Both the position numbers and the translations under genes were made by a program. From contig CAZBUP010000052.1 in assembly GCA_964495145.1 (NCBI GenBank), positions 1 through 5,391 of the forward strand: DNA of 5,391 nt. Reading direction: 5' to 3'. Of the stretch, positions 1 through 4,621 are shown piece after piece; position 1 is the stretch's first letter; every line of letters begins with the position of its first letter. Origin of the DNA: UBA6120 sp964495145 (GTDB taxonomy: Bacteria; Bacillota_I; Bacilli_A; RFN20; CAG-826). The notes beneath the pieces are model-generated. The model saw nothing but the letters and a program-made list of their open reading frames with translations, made no database searches and was not told where the DNA came from.

Positions 1-194
1 ATGTCTTTGTCCCAGAAAACGGCAAAGCCGAACCGGTTGGGGTTCTCTTCGACCAAATTGAATACTTTGATGTTGGAAACCGGAGTCAAGCGCAGGCCGT
101 TCTTGCGGAACGCCGTCAAGAAAGAAGCGATTTCCTCTTGGTAACGGGCATTATCAAGCGCGATGTTGTAAACTAATAATCCTTCGATGGCCAT
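1..194 (-). CDS. RimK-like ATP-grasp ligase, N-terminal fragment (runs off left edge)
   Basis: This open frame starts at the ATG at 194-192 and continues past position 1, giving 64 complete residues. The protein begins MAIEGLLVYN and reaches FWDKD at residues 60-64. That layout, a short hydrophobic first strand ending in YN, a helix, and then a strand ending in FWDKD about 60 residues in, is what I know from the pre-ATP-grasp domain of RimK-type alpha-L-glutamate ligase-like proteins of Firmicutes and Mollicutes. Such enzymes use ATP to join an amino acid, often glutamate, to a carboxylate acceptor. The ATP-grasp catalytic domain lies outside the window, so substrate and activity cannot be judged. 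An AAGGA ribosome binding site 7 nt upstream supports this start. The gene lies 71 bp downstream of the unidentified gene at 266-604 on the same strand and may be cotranscribed with it. The family call is moderately sure; the exact function is unknown. Confidence 0.66.
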   Translation of the reverse strand, partial: MAIEGLLVYNIALDNARYQEEIASFLTAFRKNGLRLTPVSNIKVFNLVEENPNRFGFAVFWDKD

Positions 195-201
195 GGGTGA
201 T

Positions 202-206
202 TCCTT
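202..206 (-). promoter_or_regulatory. Ribosome binding site of the RimK-like gene
   Basis: On the minus strand the motif AAGGA (within TAAGGA) ends 7 nt before the ATG at 194. This good Shine-Dalgarno match at normal spacing fixes the start of the partial ATP-grasp gene. The motif sits in the loop of a possible short 4-bp GGGT/ACCC stem (195-210), which is too weak to call a regulatory structure. Confidence 0.6.
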
Positions 207-221
207 ACCCTATATTTTTGC

Positions 222-253
222 CTATCCGAGGTCAAATAGCAATCGTTTCGGGT
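222..253 (-). promoter_or_regulatory. Intergenic spacer with weak candidate promoter for the RimK-like gene
   Basis: The 71-bp gap between the unidentified gene and the RimK-like gene (195-265) is richer in A+T than the genes around it. On the minus strand it offers weak promoter-like pairs, for example TTGACC followed 15 nt later by TATAGG, or TTGCTA followed 17 nt later by AAAAAT. None is a strong match, and no terminator hairpin is visible in the gap. Read-through from the upstream promoter is as likely as a separate promoter here. Confidence 0.2.
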
Positions 254-265
254 CGACTAACTCAT

Positions 266-604
266 TTATACCGCGCGTCCGCGCATATTAGAACTATTGA
301 CGAAATATAGCTTGAGATTGCCGAGCACGTCGGGCAATTCCAGGTAAATATAATCTTCGACGTTGGTCAAGGGCCGGTTGAAATCGAGGGTGAAGACGAT
401 GCGGCGGTTCTTTTTGACTAAGCGCAGCATTTCCTCTATGATAGTAGCAAGTTGGTCGGGTTCGCGTTCCTGGATTGCCACTAGTTGCGAATAAAACGCC
501 GGTTCGACATAGAAACGACCACCGTCTTCCGTTTCCAACAGGGCTGAAAACGGATTTGATTTATCTTCAATTCGCTTTAAAGCGAAGGGCTCGAATATCT
601 GCAT
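266..604 (-). CDS. Unidentified 112-residue protein
   Basis: I do not recognise this protein. The frame runs from the ATG at 604-602 to a TAA at 268-266. A TTG two codons further upstream is possible but less likely. It starts MQIFEPFALKRI, is rich in charged residues, and shows no signal peptide, membrane segment, cysteine or histidine cluster, or known catalytic motif. Residues about 50-68 (REPDQLATIIEEMLRLVKK) look like an amphipathic helix, followed by two likely beta strands (RRIVFTLDF and DYIYLEL), which suggests a small alpha/beta domain. It is probably a real gene: a good promoter lies just upstream (622-650), its codon use resembles that of its neighbours, and no better frame covers the region. 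It is divergent from the HAD phosphatase gene and precedes the RimK-like gene. It may be lineage-restricted. Confidence 0.62.
   Translation of the reverse strand: MQIFEPFALKRIEDKSNPFSALLETEDGGRFYVEPAFYSQLVAIQEREPDQLATIIEEMLRLVKKNRRIVFTLDFNRPLTNVEDYIYLELPDVLGNLKLYFVNSSNMRGRAV
571..586. repeat. Perfect 16-bp palindrome
   Basis: TTCGCTTTAAAGCGAA is identical to its own reverse complement over 16 bp. It lies within codons 7-12 of the unidentified minus-strand gene, about 30 bp inside its transcript start and about 80 bp upstream of the HAD start codon. Its position between divergent genes would suit an operator, but it also encodes protein, and a chance occurrence in about 5 kb is not rare. The sequence is certain; any function is speculation. 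Confidence 0.4.
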
Positions 605-621
605 GATCAACCACCGCCAAC

Positions 622-650
622 ACTATATCGAAAACGCGGTTGAAGTGCAA
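622..650 (-). promoter_or_regulatory. Sigma-A-type promoter for the unidentified minus-strand gene
   Basis: On the minus strand TTGCAC (650-645) is separated by exactly 17 nt from TATAGT (627-622). The -10 box matches TATAAT at five of six positions; the -35 box matches TTGACA at three of six, including the TTG core. Transcription would begin near 615, giving a leader of only about 11 nt that carries GGTGG before the ATG at 604. The -35 box lies just beside the ribosome binding site of the divergent HAD gene (654-659), so the two genes share this 61-bp space. No equally good promoter was found for the plus strand. Confidence 0.5.
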
Positions 651-653
651 AGG

Positions 654-659
654 AAAGGA
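654..659 (+). promoter_or_regulatory. Ribosome binding site deciding the HAD gene start
   Basis: AAAGGA (within AGGAAAGGA, 651-659) ends 6 nt before the ATG at 666. This favours 666 over the in-frame ATG at 603, which would add 21 residues that do not resemble the family and would overlap the start codon of the divergent gene. Confidence 0.65.
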
Positions 660-665
660 CTTACG

Positions 666-1457
666 ATGGATCAAAAGATCAAATTGGTGGTCACCGACAT
701 CGACCAAACACTTTTTTCGCATAAATACAAAAAAGTTCCCGAAAGTGCCGTCAAGGCATTCAAAGAGCTGCAAAAACGCGGCGTCAAAGTCTTCTTGGCC
801 TCGGGTCGCAACCGTTACCTGATTGGCAAAGTCGGGGTTTTGGACTACGTCAAACCCGATGGCTTCATCACCATGAACGGGGCCAACGCCATCATCGACG
901 GCAAGATCATCTACCGCTACCCGCTTCCCGAAACCGAAGTCGACATGCTGATCAAATTCTCGAAACGGCTCAAGTTCGGGCTCACCTTGATCGAAGAAGC
1001 CGAAGGCCATATCAACTACGTCGACGAACGGGTGATCCACGCCCACGAAAAATACGGCACCCGCTTCCCGCAGCCGCGGACATTCCCCGATCACTACGAT
1101 CGGACCATTTACCAAGCCATCTGCTTCTGCGACGAGCTTGACGAATCGCTGTTCCTCCCGCATTTGACCACCTGCAAAAGCGCCCGCTGGGACGACTACG
1201 CCGTCGACATCATGCCCAAGGACAGCGACAAGGCCAAAGGTATATTAGCCGTACTTGAATATTATGGTTGGGGCCCCGAAAACTGCATGGCCCTCGGCGA
1301 CAATCCCAACGACATCGAAATGCTGAACTTCGCCGGCATCTCCGTGGCCATGGGAAACGCCCGCCCCGAAGTCAAGCGCGAAGCCGATTACATCACCGAC
1401 GACATCGACGCCGACGGCTGGGCCAACGCCATGCGCCACTTCGGCCTGATCGAATGA
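666..1457 (+). CDS. Cof-type HAD-superfamily hydrolase (subclass IIB)
   Basis: The 263-residue protein is a cytoplasmic haloacid dehalogenase-type phosphatase, probably acting on a sugar phosphate, nucleotide or other small phosphorylated metabolite with Mg2+. All four HAD motifs are present: DIDQT at residues 11-15 (nucleophile D11, acid/base D13), FLASGR at 43-48 (S46), the motif III lysine near K189 in DSDKAKG, and GDNPND at 211-216 with the metal ligands D212 and D216. The segment between about 80 and 185 is the C2B cap that sets substrate choice. The C-terminal VAMGNARPEVKREADYIT is typical of Cof proteins. Length is normal for the family (about 260-290). One oddity is glutamine where motif I usually has glycine (DxDGT). 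The start at 666 was chosen from the ribosome binding site. The gene is divergent from the unidentified gene and convergent with rlmH. The true substrate cannot be read from sequence. Confidence 0.9.
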   Translation: MDQKIKLVVTDIDQTLFSHKYKKVPESAVKAFKELQKRGVKVFLASGRNRYLIGKVGVLDYVKPDGFITMNGANAIIDGKIIYRYPLPETEVDMLIKFSKRLKFGLTLIEEAEGHINYVDERVIHAHEKYGTRFPQPRTFPDHYDRTIYQAICFCDELDESLFLPHLTTCKSARWDDYAVDIMPKDSDKAKGILAVLEYYGWGPENCMALGDNPNDIEMLNFAGISVAMGNARPEVKREADYITDDIDADGWANAMRHFGLIE

Positions 1458-1480
1458 AAAAACCTACTTGTGGTAGGTTT
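1457..1480 (-). terminator. Intrinsic terminator at the end of the gdpP-rlmH operon
   Basis: AAACCTAC (1460-1467) and GTAGGTTT (1473-1480) form a perfect 8-bp stem around a 5-nt loop. Read on the minus strand, the stem runs into six T residues (1462-1457), as expected for a Rho-independent terminator ending the rlmH transcript. On the plus strand the same hairpin follows the HAD stop codon by 2 nt but has only TTT, so it may act weakly in both directions. The stem includes the last three codons and the TAG stop of rlmH, so the ribosome would cover part of it while finishing translation. Confidence 0.7.
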
Positions 1481-1943
1481 CGTGATTCAGGATTTTAAAG
1501 GACCGATACAATTGTTCGAGCCAGATCACCCGAACCAGCTGATGGGGAAACGTCAGCTCCGACAGGGTGATTTTTTCATGGGCCTTGAGCTTGATGGATT
1601 CGGCCAGTCCGTAGGAACTGCCGATCAAGAAGGCGAAGGAGCTTTTGCCCCGGGTCATCATCTCGTCGAGGCGGGCGGCCCACCCCTCGCTGGTGTAGGC
1701 GCGGCCAAGGCGATCGAGGACGATGAGGTAATCATCGGCATCGATATGTTTGAGCATGTCCGCCGCTTCGGCTTCGAGTCCCTGTTCGATTTGGGATCGG
1801 CTTGGTTTGTCGCCTAATCGATATTCATCAATCTCAACGAGCTCGATTTCCGAATAGGCCCCGAGTCTTTTCTTGTATTCGGCCACGGCCGCTTGATAGA
1901 ACGGTTCTTTCAGTTTCCCGACGGCGATGATCTTCAGTTTCAT
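1464..1943 (-). CDS. rlmH: 23S rRNA (pseudouridine1915-N3)-methyltransferase RlmH
   Basis: The 159-residue protein matches RlmH in length and along its whole sequence. RlmH is a SPOUT-class, homodimeric enzyme that uses S-adenosylmethionine to methylate pseudouridine 1915 in helix 69 of 23S rRNA on assembled 70S ribosomes. Visible hallmarks are the N-terminal MKLKIIAVGKLKEPFY, the SAM-binding knot segment FLIGSSYG (105-112), TFPHQLVR (131-138), EQLYR (143-147) and the C-terminal YHK (157-159), which belongs to the active site. The knot loop usually reads IGGS; here the second glycine is serine (S109). The start ATG overlaps the walJ stop as ATGA and has no strong ribosome binding site, so translation is probably coupled to walJ. 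Its stop codon lies inside the terminator hairpin. Identification is secure. Confidence 0.96.
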   Translation of the reverse strand: MKLKIIAVGKLKEPFYQAAVAEYKKRLGAYSEIELVEIDEYRLGDKPSRSQIEQGLEAEAADMLKHIDADDYLIVLDRLGRAYTSEGWAARLDEMMTRGKSSFAFLIGSSYGLAESIKLKAHEKITLSELTFPHQLVRVIWLEQLYRSFKILNHETYHK

Positions 1944-2689
1944 TCTAGCGACCCGCCGCTGACGACGCCGTATTGGGGAGCGGGAACGATTCGAATTTTA
2001 TCGATGTCGATGTATTTGCGCTGATAAATGGCCAAGTGGGCCTTGAGGGCCACTTCAGGGGCGTTGGCCTCTTCCGAAAGATGGGCCAAGAATATTTCCT
2101 TGGTTTTATCGCCGACGAGTTCGGTCAAATACATGGCCGAGTCCTCGTTCGACAGGTGGCCGGTGTCGCCCAAGATCCGTTGAATCAGGGTGAAGGTCCG
2201 ATCGGTTTGCAAAAGCATCCGTACGTTGTGGTTGCTTTCGATCACGTAATAATCGGCGTTTTTCATATAGGCCATGTTGGCCTGGCTGATATAGCCGGTG
2301 TCGGTCATGTAGACCAATTTTTGGTCACCGTTTTCAATCACGAAACCGACGCCGTCAAGGGCGTCGTGGCTGGTCGGAAGCGGCGTAACCTTGAAGGCCC
2401 CGAATGGCCGCGTCTGATAGTGCGCCAGCTCATGCCCGGGTTCGATTTCCACCGTGCCGCGCGTGGCATAACGTTTTTCGAGTTCGATGAAGCGGGCCCC
2501 GCCGGCATGGTCGCCGTGATCGTGGGTGAATAAGACGAAACCGATGTCTTCGAAAGCGACCGGCGTTTCCGCCAAGCCGTCCAAAAGCCATTTCTTCGTC
2601 AATCCCATGTCGATGAGAAAATGGGTTTTACCGTCGGTCACCAAGGTGGCATTGCCCTTGGATCCGCTTGCCAATATATAAAAACGCAT
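1940..2689 (-). CDS. walJ: WalJ/YycJ metallo-beta-lactamase-fold hydrolase
   Basis: The 249-residue protein belongs to the WalJ (YycJ) family of metallo-beta-lactamase-fold enzymes. It opens with FYILASGSKGNATLV, carries the metal-binding motif THDHGDH (55-61), then PTSHDA (105-110), MTDTGY (128-133), ESNHN (151-155), GHLSNEDSA (177-185) and LAHLSEEANAPE (201-212), all in the usual family order. Known family members have been linked to coordination of replication with the cell cycle and, in Bacillus anthracis, to 5'-3' exonuclease activity in mismatch repair. In Bacillus the gene sits in the walRK operon; here it directly follows dnaB with a 2-nt gap and overlaps rlmH by 4 nt, with no walR, walK or htrA between them. 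That context fits a DNA-related role better than a purely cell-wall one, but this is inference. No clear ribosome binding site precedes the ATG, so coupling to dnaB is likely. Confidence 0.93.
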   Translation of the reverse strand: MRFYILASGSKGNATLVTDGKTHFLIDMGLTKKWLLDGLAETPVAFEDIGFVLFTHDHGDHAGGARFIELEKRYATRGTVEIEPGHELAHYQTRPFGAFKVTPLPTSHDALDGVGFVIENGDQKLVYMTDTGYISQANMAYMKNADYYVIESNHNVRMLLQTDRTFTLIQRILGDTGHLSNEDSAMYLTELVGDKTKEIFLAHLSEEANAPEVALKAHLAIYQRKYIDIDKIRIVPAPQYGVVSGGSLE

Positions 2690-2691
2690 GA

Positions 2692-4170
2692 TTAGTCTTC
2701 GATGTCGCTGACGTTGTGCTCGTAACGAATTTCGTTGAGTTTCTTTTCGAAATCCTCGCTCGGGGTTTCAAACCGCCCATAGGAGGTGAAAAACAGCAAG
2801 TTGATGTTGCCGATGCGCCCGTTGCGGTTTTTGGCCACCCGGAGTTCGACGAGGTCGAGGGCCTCGCTGATGCCCTGAAGCAGTTCTTCTTCCTTGCGGG
2901 AGACGTCTTCGCCCTTCTTGCGGTCGGTTCCAAAGGCATTGCGCTTCGGCGCGCCGAAGCCTTGGTAGTACTTCGAACGGTACATCAGCAAGACGACGTC
3001 GGCGTCTTGCTCAATCGATCCGGATTCGCGCAGGTCCGACAGCATCGGGCGGCGGTTGTCGCGCTTGTCGACTTCCCGGGAAAGTTGGGAAACGACCAGG
3101 ATCGGCACTTTCAATTCGCGGGCCAACTCTTTGAGTTGCCGCGATATGTTGCTGACTTCCACCTGGCGGTTTTCGATTTTCTTTTCGCCGGTGGTAATCA
3201 GCCCGATGTAGTCGACCACGATCAGTCCTAAATCGCCGAGGCGGCCTTTCAGTTGCCGCGACTTGGCGATGATGTCGATTAATTTGATGCCGGCGGTATC
3301 GTCAATGTAAAGGTTGGCGCTACCGACGTTTTTGATGGCTTGGCCGACGGCGGCCTTTTCCTTGGCGTTTAAGAATTGGGTCCCTTTGAGGATCTGGTCC
3401 AAATTGACGCCGGCGTCGGTGGCAATCAAGCGTTTAATCAAGGCGTTGGCCGGCATTTCCAATGAGAAAACGGCCACCGGAAGGTTGTTGCGCCGGGCGG
3501 CGTGCAAGGCGATGTTCAAGGCCATGGCCGTCTTGCCGACCGAAGGTCGGGCCGCCAGGATGACCATTTCGCCCTTTTGGAAACCGTGCGTGAAGTCGTT
3601 CAGTTTGGCGTAACCGACGTCAAGGCCGGTCAGCCCGCCGGGCTTGGCCACGATCTTGAGTTCCGATTCGACCACGTTGGCGACTTCTTGGGCGCTGACG
3701 AAATTCGAGATGCGTCGTTTCTGGGTCACGTCGTGTATTTTGGAGTCGGCCCGGGCGATGAAGTTGGTGATATCGTCGATTTCTTCCTCGTCGTATTCTT
3801 TGCGGACGGTATCGATGGCCATCAGCAGTTCTCGAAGGATGCGATGGTCCTTGAGGATGCGGATGTAGAAATCCATGTTGGAAAGCGAAACGACGCTTTG
3901 GGTCAATTCCATGAGATAGTCGACTCCGCCGACGTTATCGAGTTCTTTGCTGTTGAGCAGTTCGTCGGTCACCGTTTGGACGTCGACCGGTATGTGCTTT
4001 TTGACGAGACCGGTGATCGCTTGGTAAATGATTTGGTGGCGTTTTTCCGCTCCATAGAAATCGGCGTCGATCAAATCGCCGACGCAGGTGGCCAACGCCA
4101 TCTCGTCGATGAGCATGGCCCCTAAGACCGTCTTTTCGGCATTGATGTTGAATGGTAATCCGCGCGCCAT
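2692..4170 (-). CDS. dnaB: Replicative DNA helicase DnaB
   Basis: The 492-residue protein is the hexameric 5'-3' helicase that unwinds DNA at the replication fork and binds primase (called DnaC in B. subtilis). The N-terminal helical domain begins LPFNINAEKTVLGAMLID, followed by a linker and a RecA-like motor domain from about residue 180. Motor motifs are Walker A ARPSVGKTA (207-215, K213), FSLEM with catalytic E238, Walker B LIVVDYIGL (D320), SQLSREVDKR (361-370), SDLRESGSIEQDAD (378-391) and AKNRNG (446-451), which carries the arginine-finger region (K447, R449). Two features are unusual: Walker B reads DYIGL where DYLQL is normal, and about 29 extra residues lie between MYRSKYY and VAKNRNG. 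Typical length is near 450. No intein splice motifs are seen. GGAG lies 10 nt before the ATG; rplI ends 1 nt upstream. Confidence 0.97.
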   Translation of the reverse strand: MARGLPFNINAEKTVLGAMLIDEMALATCVGDLIDADFYGAEKRHQIIYQAITGLVKKHIPVDVQTVTDELLNSKELDNVGGVDYLMELTQSVVSLSNMDFYIRILKDHRILRELLMAIDTVRKEYDEEEIDDITNFIARADSKIHDVTQKRRISNFVSAQEVANVVESELKIVAKPGGLTGLDVGYAKLNDFTHGFQKGEMVILAARPSVGKTAMALNIALHAARRNNLPVAVFSLEMPANALIKRLIATDAGVNLDQILKGTQFLNAKEKAAVGQAIKNVGSANLYIDDTAGIKLIDIIAKSRQLKGRLGDLGLIVVDYIGLITTGEKKIENRQVEVSNISRQLKELARELKVPILVVSQLSREVDKRDNRRPMLSDLRESGSIEQDADVVLLMYRSKYYQGFGAPKRNAFGTDRKKGEDVSRKEEELLQGISEALDLVELRVAKNRNGRIGNINLLFFTSYGRFETPSEDFEKKLNEIRYEHNVSDIED

Positions 4171-4171
4171 A

Positions 4172-4621
4172 TTATTTTTTCTCCGTGACGAGGACGTTGA
4201 TCGTGGCGATGACGCCTTTGAACAGTTCGATTCTTAAGTGGGTCATCCCGGCGGCGTTGACGAGAAAATGATCGACGAACTTGCGTTTATCGACCGTGAT
4301 TCCGTGCTTGGCTTTCAGTTCCTCGACGATTTGCTTGGTGGAAATGGTTCCGTACATGCGGCCGTCCTCGGAAAAACGCCCTTCGAAGGTCAAGGTGATG
4401 TCCTTGATTTGATCGGCCAGGGCTTGGGCTTCGGTTTGTTTGGCCTTGAATTCGGTTTCGGCTTCGCGCTTCTGGGTATCGACGATCTCGAGGCTGCGGT
4501 CGGTCATCGGCACCGCCAGTTTGTTGGCGATGAGAAAATTGCGGGCGTAGCCGTCGGCCACGTTGACGATTTGGTCTTTCTTGCCGACTTTCTTGACGTC
4601 GGCCAACAGTATTACTTTCAT
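4172..4621 (-). CDS. rplI: 50S ribosomal protein L9
   Basis: The 149-residue protein is L9, which binds domain V of 23S rRNA near the L1 stalk and limits frameshifting by acting on neighbouring ribosomes. The N-terminal rRNA-binding domain is MKVILLADVKKVGKKDQIVN followed by DGYARNFLI (23-31). A long charged connecting helix covers about residues 42-75, and the C-terminal domain holds GRMYGTISTKQIVEELK and ends INVLVTEKK. Length is standard. Two glycines usual in the N-terminal signature are replaced: D16 (in GKKDQ, normally GKKG) and K34 (in LIANKLA, normally LIxxGLA). The ATG overlaps the gdpP stop as ATGA and has its own AGGAG site. The 1-nt gap to dnaB suggests coupled expression of L9 and helicase. 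Identification is secure. Confidence 0.96.
   Translation of the reverse strand: MKVILLADVKKVGKKDQIVNVADGYARNFLIANKLAVPMTDRSLEIVDTQKREAETEFKAKQTEAQALADQIKDITLTFEGRFSEDGRMYGTISTKQIVEELKAKHGITVDKRKFVDHFLVNAAGMTHLRIELFKGVIATINVLVTEKK

Noticed and set aside
195..210. Riboswitch or attenuator before the RimK-like gene
   Set aside because: Only a 4-bp stem around the ribosome binding site is possible, and the 71-bp gap is too short for a known riboswitch class.
603..665. Upstream in-frame start of the HAD gene at 603
   Set aside because: The added 21 residues do not look like a family N-terminus, and an AAAGGA site 6 nt before the ATG at 666 gives a better start.
567..1163. 198-codon open frame on the minus strand opposite the HAD gene
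   Set aside because: It is antisense to a gene with all HAD motifs and its translation is low-complexity (many V, D, F), as expected from the reverse strand of a codon-biased gene.
1455..1457. Possible TGA read-through as tryptophan (Mycoplasma-type code)
   Set aside because: TGA ends three genes at the expected family lengths, two in ATGA overlaps, and tryptophan codons are TGG.
1973..2533. 186-codon plus-strand frame opposite walJ
   Set aside because: It mirrors the WalJ coding sequence, has no ribosome binding site I can see, and its translation resembles no known family.
2851..2967. Intein in dnaB
   Set aside because: DnaB is a common intein host, but the extra segment is only about 29 residues and has no splice-junction Cys/Ser or HN motif.
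3502..4125. 207-codon plus-strand frame opposite dnaB
   Set aside because: It is a shadow of the dnaB codons; the minus-strand frame carries every DnaB motif.
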